In this document: one piece after another, positions 12,250-25,035 of the stretch
Numbering within the stretch: the stretch's first letter is position 1
How the letters are laid out: each line of letters opens with the position of its first letter
Source: Phlegmacium glaucopus
Taxonomy: Eukaryota > Basidiomycota > Agaricomycetes > Agaricales > Cortinariaceae
Length of the DNA: 64,000 nt
Assembly (NCBI GenBank): GCA_015039465.1
Contig: MU130357.1
Location: forward strand, 334,367-398,366
Direction of reading: 5' to 3'
Program-made: the position numbers and the translations under genes
Notes under the pieces: model-generated
What the model saw: the letters and a program-made list of their open reading frames with translations, nothing else
Told to the model about the DNA's origin: nothing
The model's database searches: none

Positions 12250-15200
12250 TCAACAAACCACAGGTCCACCAACACTCTCTAAAGCGTTCGTCGTGGCAGA
12301 CTGCTGCTGCACCTGACCACGATGAGATTGATTCGAATCAGCACGATTTTGATATAACTGCAAATATTGCATCTTTCTCATCGTCTTCTTCTTCCCCCCC
12401 AAACCACGTCCAGAAGAAGATGATGATCCAGAGAGATGGCGAGGTACATCCATAGCCAAAGTAAACTCTTCTTCGTCGTCTCCTCCTTCCATTGACATAC
12501 CGCCTAATAAACCTTCCTCTAATAAAAGTTCATCTAGATGAAGTCGAGCATGGATCATTGAATTATGCCTGTGCTGGTGGTGCTGGTGGTGCTGATGATA
12601 GGACCCCAGTCCGAATTGTCCGTAACCTGATAATTCATATTCGTCGCATAGTACCTCATCGTGACCGTAACGGTGTACAGCTTCGTCATTCTGGTGTTGG
12701 TATTGATATTCACGTTTATGACGACGCGGACGAAGACGTGAAGCATGACCAGGTATGTCTTGCGCTTGGGTACCACCAGTGTGGTGGTTCTTTGCACTTG
12801 GGTTGATACTCTGATCGTCCCCAACATGAACGACACTGACATCTAGATCTGCATAAACGTTCGGGGCAGGAGATGACATGCAGAGTTTCTTGGTTGTGAA
12901 AGATAAAGGTGATGATACGAATGTCATGTTGTTTGCTGCAACATGGATGGCATCTTTGGAGGTTTCGGGGGTATTCTTTGGCGACGTGGTGGTGTTATCG
13001 TTTGGAGGTGGATTGACATCTGTCATTGGAGTGCTAGCAGTCGGTGTAGTCGCGCTTGCACTTGTACCTGCCTGCGCAGGCGTATGCGAGATGGAGAACG
13101 ATACAGGTTGACAAAGGAGTGGAGTAGTAGTCGACGAACAACCTTGATCTTGGTCTTGATTCCGATGAAATTCATGTTCAAGCTCGACTTGAGCAGGTTC
13201 CCTTTGATGCTGCTGAGATTTCGTACTTGAACTAGTAGAAGTCGTACTCAAAGTCGAGCTCGTCGAAGTTCGATGTCTGAGTTGCTGCTGCTTATCCCAT
13301 TCTTCTTCCTCTTCTTCCGACCTTCTCAACTGACAAGTCTTATTAAGACTCCTTCCTCTACTCCCCAACCCAATCCCGATCCCGATCCCATTCTTCCAAC
13401 TACGGGATCTCCTAACAGTACGATCGCCGTTGCTTTTACCCACACCCCAATAACCCCAACTGAGTAACCCACCACTTCGAGTAGACGAAGAAGTGGAACT
13501 GCCAGAACTGATGGAATCATCGTCCCCCCCAGGACCACTCGAACTATCTCTGACCCTAGGTATTATCGTCGGTCGTTCCATTTCGAATGCTATACGGATA
13601 CTTTCTCCACTTCGTCTTTGTTCAGAAGAATGATGACGATGATGTCGGTTTTCTTCTCCAACGAAAGAATGGGTAGGAGAGGAATCATGTATCCCAAACC
13701 CCAACTCTAAATCCAGTTCACGTGGATCTTCAAGTGAGAAACCATCGCTCAAGCTATCCACATCTCCATCCTGGACGAACTCATCTCGGTGATTATTGTT
13801 ATCATCGTCAGAGCAACCATCCAAGCCAGGTGGTGATTTATACATTTGAACATCGATAATAACACCGTCGGGATTAGCGTTTTGATCACATTCGTATTCG
13901 AATTCTTCAGTGACGGGTAAGAGTTTCTTGAACCCTGACCCTCCTCCATTTGTATAACGGGATCGGCGGGATTGGCGTCCTTGAGTGTGGACGCGTACGG
14001 CGGGAGGTCCGTGGAATTCGTCGTATGGGAAATCATCTTCGTCCTCCTCGTCTACCTGTTGTTGTGCATTAGGCAGACTAGCATTTGCGTCGTTGCCAGA
14101 AGCCGTAGTAGACTCGTTCAAGCCCGCACTCCATGAATACCTTGCTAATGGTGAACTCTTGAATGGAGCCGCGAAACCCCATTGCATCTGTCCTACTCCG
14201 TTGTCCGTACCAGTAGCTGCACCATCACTCATTTCCCATACACCTTTCCTAACTCCCAACTCCCCATTCAACCAAGCTCTCCTTCTTCCTCTAATTAAAA
14301 GAATCTCTTCCCTATTCCTTTTCTCATCATCTGCTATTCTAAGCTGAGAGTCTGCGAAGAGAATAAGAGAATGGAGACGTTCACGGAGACGAGAGAGTTG
14401 GGTGTATTCAAAGTGGAAATGAGGGGGTAAAGGTGGTTGAGGGTTGGAAGGAGGAGATTTAGGAGGCAAGGGAGGGGGTTGGGTGGTTGATGTTAATGTG
14501 GAGGAAGGGGATGAGGTAGGCGAATCGGGTGGAGAGTCACTAGAACTGCCTCCCATAAACCCAATGCCGATATGAGAGGTCGAAGAGGGTGTATGGACTG
14601 AGCTGCCATCTGTGACAGTCTCTAGATCGTCTTCAACTTCTTCACCGTTTCCGTTTGTAACGGTTGTGGGTTGATTCTCGTTCTCGATAGAGCCACCTTC
14701 ATCAGAGAAGGAGAGCGGTACAGTCATAGTAGTCGCGCTAAACCCTGCTTCTTCCATGCTAAATCTCGGTCCAAAGGGTTGCTCATCAACTCGGATGGGA
14801 CTGCGAGCCCGTTCTTGCTGATACCGATATTGCTGGCCCTGTTCCCGTTCATCATGCTCATGACGTTGTCGTAGCTCTAGTATCTGCTGTTGCTGGTGTT
14901 GTTGCTGCTGCAGTCTAGCAGCTTCTTGAATTAAATCTTCCATCCTGTCCAAAGCTCTTCGTCTCATACTATGCAATATCCAGACGCCGAACCCGCCTTC
15001 TTTTGGAAAGCGGCGAGTGAGTTCGGGAAGGACATGTCTGCGGTAGGTATTTACTAAATTTGAACGGGCTGTTCGACGGAGGAAGCGAGCACGGTTGGAG
15101 GATGGAGGAGTTGGAGCTGGGGTATTGAAGGTGGGGGATGGAGGTGGAGAAATAAAAGATTCTGGATGGGATGGGTCTACGAATGTAGGTAGATGTGAGG

Positions 15201-15890
15201 AAGGGGGTGAAGAGGTAGATGTTAGGTTAACGATTGACCTATAAAAATAAAAATAGTCAGAATACATGTATTAAAATGACAGGTATTAAAAAAGAAAACA
15301 ACATACGAGACGATCTGCATGAACAATGAACGTTGTTTTTTATGTCTGGATTTACCGCCATTCGCATTCGTAAATGCCAGCGGGCTTGGTCCAGGAGACA
15401 TGGGTAACCTATTCAGAGCACGCGACCGATTATTATTAGCTTGCAGTTGGGATTGGACAAGTCGTTCGCGTTCTCTGTCGTCTTCCTGCGTTGATTCTTG
15501 GACATTGCGGATAATGCATTCGAGTGCAGATATCAAACCTGCACCCTCTGATGAGAGACCGCTTAAGACCCAATCTTCAAGGGCTCCATCCACGAAACGA
15601 CACGTCACTTGAACAGCTTTTTCGTCAATAGATTGATCCCCCCCGCCGCCTCCGCCTCCGCCTCCAGTACCGTCCTTAATCTCAAATACAACTTCTTCCA
15701 ACAAGCTCATCAACCCTACAGATTTATCCAATGAATGGAGGGTATTAGGTACTTCTAGATCTTCCACTAACAAGTGGTTTATTTGAGCGGAATATGATTG
15801 TGGAGGGTCCAGATAAGGTGGAAATGTAGGAAGAGTTAGGGAGAAGTGAATTGTAGGTTGAGAAGGGAGGGGGATTAGTTTGAGGAGCAT
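12250..15890 (-). CDS. Large low-complexity conserved protein of unknown function
   Basis: 1190-residue protein from two exons, 15890..15307 and 15238..12250 (584 + 2989 nt, in phase). The start is the ATG at 15890; the triplet before it is TTG. Ordered-looking blocks are limited to the N-terminal 190 residues (YSAQINHLLVEDLEVPNTLH, LISALECIIRNVQ) and a basic helix-rich block VNTYRRHVLPELTRRFPKEG / ILHSMRRRALDRMEDLI at roughly residues 250-300, followed by a poly-Gln/coiled segment. The rest is Ser/Pro/Gly/Asp-rich with acidic and His-rich patches. No transmembrane segment or enzyme motif is visible. I do not recognise the family; the ordered blocks suggest a conserved scaffold or signalling protein. 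Codon phase is maintained over nearly 3 kb of low-complexity sequence, which shows that it is a real gene. Confidence 0.8.
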
Positions 15891-15899
15891 CAAGGCAGA

Positions 15900-18114
15900 C
15901 GGGGGGTGGGGGAGGGTGTTGGGTTATTAGGCGAGTTCAGAACGTATTTGCACTTTACTTTACGCAGAAAGAAAGAAGAGAAGTTGAAAAACCTTGCCAA
16001 CCACTAAGGAACAAAAGCCATCAGAATTACAGGTGGCGGACGAAAGGCTATTGAACTAATCCCTTTTAGGTTTAGTGCCAGTGGATTTTCAAATTCAAAT
16101 GACAGCGACGTATTACGCTCCTTTCTCTACTATACTTTGTGCATAGAGATTTGGGCTATTTCAAGTTCTCCAAGTTCTCTGTCGATCAACTTTTAATATC
16201 ACTATCAATTAAATCAACGGAGGTCTCTTCCATCAACATGTAACGTGCCACATAATATAACATTAGTCTTCTCGCCACTCAGACTTAGTACGCAAGATAT
16301 TTCGAGTACTTCTACATGTGTGAACGAGGGGGCGGAATGTACAGTCTTTCTTTTTTTTCAGGGTGAAGCACTCTCTACCTGTAATTTTTTCGTGAATTTT
16401 CAACTTTTATCTTCTCATGTTATGTAGATGTCGTGCAAGAACTCTGATAAAAATAGCTCAGGTCAACCTGCAGCCGGACCCTTTTGGTCCGGGATCCACG
16501 TCCCACCACCCCTTGTGTGAACCATCCATCCAGCGAATATGGATTCAGTTCACAAGCAAGGCTTTCTACTTCCTCGTGAAAATTTGCAAGATCAGAGACT
16601 GAACATGCCATCCATGGTAATTATGATCGGGTGTCGGACATTGCTTAACGAAAGAGAGAGGCAAAATGAAGAAGAATAATATATCTCATTGCGGTGAGAT
16701 AAGGGATGCAGTAATTGATAACAATTTCATACACACAAGACCTTCCCTTCTAGGTTTGACTTCGTTCCGTACGACACCTTTCTGACAGGTGGTTCCCTCT
16801 AACCATATATCAAGAATTCAGAAGAAAAGACAGGCATGAGACAGAGGACCGACTTCCGAGTCGCATGATCAAAAGTTCACTCAAAAACATTTGCAGGATT
16901 AGTTGCAGAGGCGTGTGTAACAACATTACAAGACAATTAGGTGAAAAATTCTTTGCTTATCGCTAGTAATATGGGGGCAGGCAATGCAAAGAAATTTTCT
17001 GTACAAGCATGGGCTGTATGACACGGGTTTGTGAGGCTTGGGAAATCGGGCTGGCGTCAGCCTCCCGACGCAGCCCGACGCGAGGGCATGGTAACTTCAA
17101 ACTCCACGCTAAAGCCGATCTGTGCCGGAAACCGATGCTATCACGTGCTCGCTAATATCCTCACTTGATACATGCGCAATAGTACTTGAATAGGCTTGAA
17201 TATGCTCGAAAATAATAAAGACAAGGGTGGTGAACATGTACAAAGGAAATGAGTGATGGTCGGCGAGTTGACTACGTGTTTGTGGGATTACAGAGGATAA
17301 GCGATTAGTTTCCATTGCATCTTCATGTTCAGAATCATGTCGAGAGGACAACTGTCAAAATATATGCCACAAACAGTACCTGAATATTGAACATCCGTAG
17401 GAATCTATTTGGAATCTATCGATATCTATCAAGGACAGGTTGACCTATTCACATGTTCGGCAAGTAACCGGCATCAAATCTATAGACGAACGATTGGCTC
17501 ACTAAGCCGGGCTTGCCGGTGAAAGAAGAGGAGGCACGTGCCCAGATAGATGATGTAAATTACTAATATTACCGTATACAGAGTGGTACAGAATGGTACC
17601 TGACGTACAGTTAGTTCATCGCGAGTTGGTTGAACAAAAGAATTCGACCCCTAGCTCTGTTTTATCCATTACTAGCACCCTTTACATCCGCGTTTCATCA
17701 ATGAAACAAATACAACGTATGTTAATCATATAGCTCGGTGATCAGGGTCAGAGTCGCAGTTTTTTTTGTCACAGTTGAGAAACCTGTTTACAGGTATCTT
17801 CTTAGTCATCGTCGACTCCAACGCTGCCAGGATTTAATGAGGCATGTGTATATCCAAGCTGATACTTCAGTTTGGTATTTGCATTTAAAGTAGATAGAAT
17901 GGTTCGTCAATACCGTCAAAAAAGAGGTCCCCGAGACTTACTGACGTAAGACTCGTAACCAATAGTCACGAAGCTTACGGCAACAGAATTTATGATCGAA
18001 TTGACCACAATCCCGGATTATTGATCCTTTTTATCATCCGAAAGTCGATGCCGAACTCTTTTTCCCCCGTTTTCTCCTCCTCTCTTTCCACCATACATTT
18101 TCCCAATAGCCCCA
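15900..18114. other. Long intergenic stretch, no gene seen
   Basis: About 2.2 kb separating the divergently oriented large protein gene and the ceramidase gene. Several open frames of 60-80 codons exist (16245-16427, 16420-16611, 17109-17351) but show no domain, no splice pattern and no family resemblance. It is presumably promoter sequence for both neighbours. Confidence 0.45.
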
Positions 18115-19567
18115 ATGATGGATCTATCCACTGTCGCCCCATGGCTTCAAAATAAAGGTGTATATGGTCCAGTAACGGCAACTCTGGACTGGTGTGAAGT
18201 AAGATTCGCTTACCCCGGTTCAAACCGATATTGAGCAATGTGAACAGATCAACTTTCAATTCTCGCCTTATATCGCTGAGATTGCGAACACTTTTTCAAA
18301 TCTCTTTATGGTCGGTTTGGCGTTGTGCGGTGCTTTGCAGGCGACAAAAGAAAATCTACCGACGAGATTCCTGTTAGGTTACGCGGTTCGTCTCCTGCCA
18401 AACTTTGCCCCACATCCCACTAACACGTCTTCCTACAAACAATAGGGCCTCGCTCTGGTCGGCGTGGGCAGTTTTTTATTCCATGCAACTCTCCTCTTCG
18501 AAGCTCAGCTCGCCGACGAGCTTCCCATGATCTACGTAGGCTCTATGAGTCTCTTTCTCCTCTTTGACAATGAACCGGGTTTTGGATTGCATTCGACGCG
18601 TTCAAAACTTATTCTTGTGCTTATAGCATTATTTAATGTTCTTTTTACTTGGAGCTAGTGAGTGTTCTTTCTTTGCGTTGTCTTTCTTGTCGCTACGCGA
18701 TGTTCAAACTTGATATCTCTCTCTCTCCCCAAATATCACTTTTCATCATTCTATCTTGCCCCGTTTTACTGATAACCATGTCTCCAACGCAGTATGGTTT
18801 ACCGCAACCCAGTATACCACCAAATTGTCTTTGCTTCTATAATCTTTTCTGTAACCGGTCGTGTGACCTACATCCTCAAAATATCGGAGGCCTCTCACCG
18901 TATCCCAGCAGAAGCGAAGAAGACTATTGCACATTTCTTCAGTATAGGCGCGGTGTTGTTCGCTGTAGGGTTCTTGATTTGGAATGTGGATAATATCTTC
19001 TGCCATACGCTTACGAAGTGGAAAGTGAGCATCGGGTGGCCAGTTGCTTTTTTGCTTGAGGGTGAGTTTTTTTTTTGGTTTTGTTTATGTATTCCTTTTT
19101 TTATTGAACGTGTTCGGCAATAGGTCACTCGTGGTGGCATATTTTAACTGTACGTCCGTTTTTTGCATTCTATCTTGTAGTAAGATTTTTCCCGTTCTAA
19201 CGAGATTATGGTAGGGCGCTGGAGTTTATTACAAATATATTGGTATCCACTGTACGTTTTTTTATACATTTTGCCTTTGATGGGCTTGCTGATTGTATTT
19301 CCTCGTTTCGTGCGCCTCCAATCTCTTAACTCCCGCCAGACATGTAAGTGCAAATCTCATTTCCCTTCGCACATCCATTCCTTTAAACTAACTTGGCCTT
19401 TCTTTCCCCCTCGCTTCCCTTCCATCATCTTCCCATTTTCCAATAACCTTCATCTCCACGTCTCCCAACACAGAACGCTCTGTACAAAAGACGACCCCAA
19501 AAATTATACCGTCGTATACCGATATGGACTTCCGCATGTTACGCGTTTGCACGTTAAAACTTCATAA
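18115..19567 (+). CDS. Alkaline ceramidase
   Basis: 287-residue membrane enzyme that hydrolyses (phyto)ceramide to sphingoid base and fatty acid in the ER/Golgi; relatives of yeast Ypc1/Ydc1. Exons: 18115..18198, 18248..18385, 18446..18657, 18793..19061, 19124..19149, 19215..19251, 19340..19343, 19474..19567; total 288 codons with stop. Family motifs in order: TATLDWCE then SPYIAEIANTFSN, GVGSFLFHATLLFEAQLADELPM, hydrophobic spans, NVDNIFCHTL, HSWWHILTGAGVYYKYIGIHY. The conserved Glu, Ser, Asp and the His residues (FHATL, HSWWH) that bind zinc in this superfamily are all present. The seventh exon is only 4 nt (ACAT) and is required to keep the frame between GIHY and ITLCTKDDPKNY. The alternative start at 18118 would drop one Met. 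It is intact, but a decayed 3' copy lies at about 24.5 kb. Confidence 0.95.
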
Positions 19568-20661
19568 AGGGTTGGGGTTTGGGGTTGTTGTTTTACATCG
19601 AGACTTGTTAATATGGTGTTTTTTATATTGCCCGCTTCCTTTCTTGATCAGGGGATGTACCAACTCAGAAGGAGGTGTGAAGAAATAGAAGAAGAAGAGA
19701 CGAATTGAAAAAGGGAGCAGAGAGAGAGGGGGAGCTCTGAATGACTTGGACTGTTCATGTTGTAGTATTTGTTTCATAGGTCTCTCAAGTTTGCACGCAT
19801 CTGATGATATTCAACTTGACTGGCTAGGGATCATCCAAGATAGCATTTCATATCGCTGAAAATATAGGTCTTATCAGGCTCCTAAAACCAGATTTTATGC
19901 GAACGCGAGGAACGAACATAGAATTTTGTCTATGTGGAGTTACGGATTGTGACGACGTGACCAGCTTTTCTGCTTCATGCCTTGACATCAAAAGATCACA
20001 TAGCCTTGTAGTGAGAAGCAAGCCCTCTTAAGTTTGACAAAGATCGGTGTAGAATTGGTAAATATCTGGCTTGATCTTTATAAGTTTACAAACACCTGGT
20101 TGATATAGTATTAGTATATCATGTACCGATAATTGTTGGAAGGGGCATTGGCTACTACTGGTGTGTACATGATCGTCCTTTCTTTCATCATGTTTTTGTA
20201 CAATACTTACCGTTTTCTCAGTCCCAACTAGGATTTTGTTGGTAATTAAACGCCTACTGCAACATAGGCTTGGTTTTTTAGCAAGTGCTATCCAAACTGG
20301 CGCTCCACAAACCCAGGAAACCTGCATGCGACAACGTCTCAGATCTGGGTAACTTTCACCCGTTATTCACGTTCCCGCGAACAAGGCTATGCCAGTCCAG
20401 GCCAGTCCTTTGAAAACTCCTCTTGTCTCCGCGCACTGTCGGTCCAACTCTTCGAGTTCCATCAGAAGTACGACTTGAAGAGCTGTGTTAATGGTTTCAT
20501 AAGACCCATTACACTTACATACTGGGTTTTCGGAGGCAGTGACACCGGTGAATATGGACGGGCGTTAAACACAAATCTGAATGGCTTTTAAAGGAGGCGT
20601 TTACCATCCCCGTTTCTCTCGTTAAGTCGTCGAACAAGATTGCTAATTTGAATATTCGCCA
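19568..20661. other. Intergenic stretch, no gene seen
   Basis: About 1.1 kb between the ceramidase and the first DUF6533 copy. Only scattered non-homologous open frames (for example 20028-20327 minus) were noted; none has a supporting feature. Confidence 0.45.
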
Positions 20662-21881
20662 ATGCCCAACCCATTCGATATATTGTGTTCCCTTCCGCCT
20701 GAGTCGGCCCTACAGATACTGGCTGCGAGGTACATCACAATCGGGACCTTGTCTGTGAGTTGGTTAGTGCTTGCCAACTGGCTAAGTGGGCTGATTAGAC
20801 GCAGGTATTCGTTTGGGAAACTCTAAACAACATGCGCAGTGATTACAAACTTCTCTTCGAGCGTCGGATACGTTTCCCGACAGTTATGTATTTTATATCA
20901 AGGTAAGCTTACTTTTTTTGTTGTTGCAGTTTTGCCAATTTACTGTCTGCTTGTCACAGACTACTTTGTTTAGGATTGACTATAAGCGCTACAATATTCC
21001 AGAGTGAGGCCGGATTTTCCAATACTATTTCATAACCAACGCTCTGATTCTTCCTCAGCAACACCTCTTCCTGGTTGTAACGTGCTTGCTAAAACCTTGA
21101 ACATCCTTTACGCTCTCACTATCATATCTTCATCTCTCCTTTTCTTCCTCCGTACTCGAGCTATATTCGATAAGAATACATGGGTAATCGCTTTTTTTTT
21201 AGGCTCGTGGCTGGTTGTTGTAGCCGCATGCATGGCTTACGCTGTTAGACTTGACGAAACAAAGATTAGACCAGACCCGGGATTCTGTGAGGTCCTCGGA
21301 GTTGTCAAACCATTTGAAAGACTCGTCAAGCCATTTTCAGCGGTGGCAACCATCGTACCCTTGATCAACGACACTCTTGTTTTCCTTGCCATAGCGTGGC
21401 GTTTATTCTGTAATTCTTACGCTCCTTGCACACTCAGGAACGGCGTCAGAATTTTTATCTTTGGTGATTACCTGCCGGCATTCTCCAAGGCATTGTTACA
21501 AGACGGACAGGCCTACTACTTGTTAGTACTTCCAAATTTAACATCTCTATGCTTAACCATAGCTAAATATATTCTTCTTTCCACAGGACCACTGTTACTG
21601 TTAGTCTCGTAACAGTGATTATGTTGTTCGATTATTCGGTCCCTGAAATTCTTCAAGTAATCGTCGAGATTCCCAATGTCACACTGATGAACATCATGGC
21701 CTGTCGAGTATTCAGAAACACAATTTTGGGATCTTTTGGGGGGACACAGATCTCTACTGACCTTATTTCGAAAGAGCTCAATGCAGACCCGCTGTTTGTA
21801 TGGGAACAAGGGTTGGGCGCGGTGGGACGAAGGAGGCATGAAATACAACTCTTTAATATCGATGGTATCGCAACTACCTAA
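20662..21881 (+). pseudogene. DUF6533-type multi-span membrane protein, copy A (probably frame-disrupted)
   Basis: Member of the large agaricomycete DUF6533 family of seven-span membrane proteins of unknown role. Exon 1 (20662..20754) encodes MPNPFDILCSLPPESALQIL and ARYITIGTLS; exon 2 (20805..20902) VFVWETLNNMRSDYKLLFER; exon 3 begins at 20960 (RLLCLGLTISATIFQS). The last exon (21587..21881) encodes LTTVTVSLVTVI through IPNVTLMNIMACRVFRNTIL. Within exon 3 the reading frame changes twice between about 21000 and 21080: the ATIFQS frame reaches a stop, FITNALILPQQHLF lies in a second frame, and CNVLAKTLNILYALT in a third. Comparison with copy B suggests small indels. From 21083 to 21521 the frame is open and shows strong family features (LLFFLRTRAIF, VPLINDTLVFLAIAWRLF). 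Undetected short introns are possible, so a rescued model cannot be excluded. Confidence 0.7.
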
Positions 21882-22432
21882 ATGGTCAAGCGCACGTATG
21901 ACTATTACGGGCCACAGTGAAGGCATATATCATAGTAAATTCGGTAAATGCAATACATAGGAATCTCCACTGCTGGATTTGATCATAACATTTCTTACTT
22001 ATTCCTTCTCAAAGACCCTATTGCTATTATCTTATTAATGTAGCTGTGTTGCTTCAACAATATGACACTTATTCAATAGCAAGCTTAGAGCTAATCTCAT
22101 CTACTAGTAGGTCTGATCAAAAAAATTTGTAGATCTCACACCGTCACACGCGGAACTACTCCGCACATTGCCTCCAGCAGGTGATATATGGCCAATACAG
22201 CGATACAAAGTAAGATTAAATAAGATTTCATGCAAACGGGACTCTTGATGTTGTCAATAGACCATCCTTGTTGGGATACCTTAATAGATTGGACCAGATT
22301 TGGACATCCCCCAGTAGTCACTGTCTCATATATAAAGTAAGAAGACATTGATTTACTCCACATCCTATGGCAAAAAATGCCGAACATGTATCACCACAAA
22401 TTCCAGATGGAATCTAGGAGAACGAGCTGGTT

Positions 22433-22678
22433 GTGATTGAGAAATACCCGTTTGACCTGGTACTGTTGGTTGAACCCGTTTCCGGATCAGGCACAATAGA
22501 TCCTAATTGCACCTGCGATTCGTTTGGGGCAGGAATCCATCGCATTTGGCTCATGTCTGGAGTTTTTCCAGCCGCATCCGAGAAACGCCAATCCGGCAGC
22601 TTTGAGCGCTACTATCATGTTGCGGAAATTGCCGCAAAGGCGCGTGGGATTGTACCCAAAAAGAAAAAGGATGCATGA
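22433..22678 (+). CDS. Unidentified open frame between the DUF6533 copies
   Basis: An 81-codon open frame ending in a Lys-rich tail (VPKKKKDA). It contains balanced composition with GIHRIWLMSGVFPAASEKRQ and FERYYHVAEIAAKARG, which looks like genuine protein text and not random sequence. The first codon is GTG, so it is probably the 3' portion of a larger gene or an isolated fragment; no convincing upstream exon was found at 21900-22430. Function unknown. Confidence 0.3.
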   Translation: MIEKYPFDLVLLVEPVSGSGTIDPNCTCDSFGAGIHRIWLMSGVFPAASEKRQSGSFERYYHVAEIAAKARGIVPKKKKDA

Positions 22679-23026
22679 GCCAAGCTAAGGCCAAGCCATG
22701 GATATAGGTATATGTCTCAGAATCGGATGCGACTTTCTATAACTCTGTTCTTCTCCAGCTGCAGCGAAATCCAAAAATTCAGTTCTTCAGTTCTTCATCA
22801 AAGGTACGATATATAGTACGATTGACGGTATTTTGAAGAAATCTGCTGAAAAGATCATTCTTACAGGGTTCCTTCCTGCAAAGGGATATGATAACGGTGC
22901 GGATTCTGAATCGTTTATCAGTCCAGGCGTTTAGATCTATTCAAACTGAAGGGGTCCAACCTCGTTTCTCTAACGCGTTAACGAATAATTTTGTCGAACA
23001 AAGTCCTTGATTTCAATAGTTCACCA

Positions 23027-24253
23027 ATGTCCAACCAATCCGATCCGGTGTGCTCCCGCGTTGAGTCTGATTCGGCTTACCAGCTGCTGGTTGGGAGATA
23101 CATCACGGTCGGGACCATTACTGTGGGTTGGTTGGTACCTGCCAACTAGCTTATTGAGCTAACTAGACTTAAGGTATTCATTTGGGAAATGTTAAACAAC
23201 ATTATCAGGGATTACAGACTCCTCTCCGAGTATCGGATACGTTTCCCGATAGTTATTTATTTTATATCGAAGTAAGCTTGTTTTTTTTTTTGTGTTGCAG
23301 TTTCCTAACTCACTGTTTGCTGTTACAGGCTATCTACTTTAGCATTTGCTTTATGCTGTACGATATTCCAAAGTGGGGCCAAATTTTCTCAATACGTAAC
23401 CAATGCTCTGATTCTTCTTCAGCAACACCCCCTTTCTACCTGTGACGCGCTTCAAAATGTCTTGGACGCTTTTTCATTCTCTCTATCACATCCTCCTCTG
23501 TCCTTCTCTTCTTCCGTATTCGAGCCATATTCGATAGGAATCCATGGATAGTCACTTTGTTTTCAGGCTTGTGGTTGGCTGTTGTAGCCGCATCCGTGAC
23601 TTAGTACCTCGTTATGCTTGAAGTGCATGAAGTAGAGCAGGTTGGGCGGGAATCGTGTGTGGTCATCGGAGACGTCACCGGATATTCAGCGGCGGCAAGC
23701 ATCGTTCCCCTGATCAATGATACGCTTGTTTTTTTTGCCATATCATGGCGTTTGTTCCGTAATTCTTACGCTCGTCGCACACGCAGGGATTCCCTCACTT
23801 TCGTGATTACCTGCCGGTGTTCTACAAGGCATTTCTACAAGACGGACAGGCCTACTACATGTTAGCACTTCCCTTAATCTATATCTCGTGTTTAACCAGC
23901 TAACAGGTTATTCCTTCCACAGGGTCATCGTTACCGTCAATGTTTTGACGGTGATCATGTTTTTCGATCGATCGATCTCTGACTCTCTCCGAACAGTTCC
24001 CAATGTCGTACTAACGAATATCATGGCCTGTCGAGTATTCAGAAATACGATATTTGGATCTGTCAGAGAGTCACAAATTTCTACGAGCTTCGTTGCGAGA
24101 GAGCCCAATGTAGACTCGGTGATCCCACTGGCTGTGCGGGAAGAAACGTCAGGTGATAGTAGTACGAAGCAAGCAGGAGATGGAAGCTTCAAAATTGACG
24201 GTATCGCAGTCACCCAAACGGTCGAGCGTAAACATGACTACGGGACGCAATGA
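23027..24253 (+). pseudogene. DUF6533-type multi-span membrane protein, copy B (broken)
   Basis: Paralogue of copy A with the same exon plan: exon 1 from 23027 (MSNQSDPVCS, GRYITVGTIT), exon 2 VFIWEMLNNIIRDYRLLSEY, exon 3 with LSTLAFALCCTIFQS and SQYVTNALILLQQHPLS, last exon FDRSISDSLRTVPNVVLTNI then MACRVFRNTIF. Exon 3 has a frameshift near 23480 (DALQNVLDAF against SLSITSSSVLLFFRIRAIFD) and then an in-frame TAG just after VAAASVT at about 23600. The distal half (ASIVPLINDTLVFFAISWRL) is open in one frame. Two clear lesions mark it as a pseudogene. It lies 1.1 kb downstream of copy A in the same orientation, consistent with tandem duplication. Confidence 0.75.
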
Positions 24254-24479
24254 AGACCATATATATGGCTGTGAAGTCCATAACGTCCATTGCTGGATCC
24301 GATACTGGATATTCTTATCATTTATTTATTTAATACTTTTCAAAGGTTGTAATGCGCTCTTATCTTCTTAACAGTTCACGTCTCTTTTTGGAGGACTCGT
24401 AGTGGCAGCATTGCTTCAAGAAAGAAAACTCATCTAGAATCCCAAAGGTCACTTCTCGTGTATTTTTGTCTGTAACCGA

Positions 24480-24800
24480 ATTTTCCGCTTATGAGCTGGG
24501 TTTATTATAAGTTCATTGGTATCTAATATACCTTCTTTTCATTATCACCTTGATGACTTTGCTGATGTACTTAATTCCTCGCGCGCTTCACGCTCCTCGA
24601 TCGAACACAAATCATTATCATATCCTCAAACTCGCCAGATGTGTGAGTAGAAAGCTGCTCATCTCATTCCCCTTCACTCATCCGTTCCTCTAGATCAACC
24701 CTGCCTGTTTCCTTTTCCCTCCATTCCTTTCTGACTATCCTCCCATTTCCAACACCGGATTTGATTTCAAAGTGTTGAGTTACTTTTATGTCCGTATCAT
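24480..24800 (+). pseudogene. Remnant of the 3' part of a duplicated ceramidase gene
   Basis: Non-coding now, but clearly similar to 19215-19440 of the intact ceramidase gene. Matching blocks are the GAGVYYKYIGIH exon (here gagctgggtttattataagt), the following intron (TTTGCTGATGTACTTAATTC against CTTGCTGATTGTATTTCCTC), the GCCAG acceptor with micro-exon region, and the pyrimidine-rich intron after it. An in-frame stop replaces the residue after GI (TATCTAATA), and the final exon is not recognisable. It lies directly downstream of DUF6533 copy B, whereas the intact ceramidase lies upstream of copy A. Confidence 0.7.
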
Positions 24801-25035
24801 CCTGATTGATCATAATTCATAATTCTACGTGAATCATTACAATTGAAATATTGCTCGCCATAATTGCTACGGTTACAGGCCATATACTGGCTACGGACAT
24901 AAAGAAATCAAATGATGAAAAAATTGACAATGCTGGACTGGTATTGTGATCCAGAGGATGATCGATGTACTCTGGTGTAGATACTGCAGGAGAAATTGAG
25001 GAGAAATTCACAGCACCAGTACTACTGCGAGGCGA

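Noticed and set aside
17990..18259. 89-codon minus-strand open frame
   Set aside because: Lies opposite the ceramidase first exons and promoter; no family resemblance.
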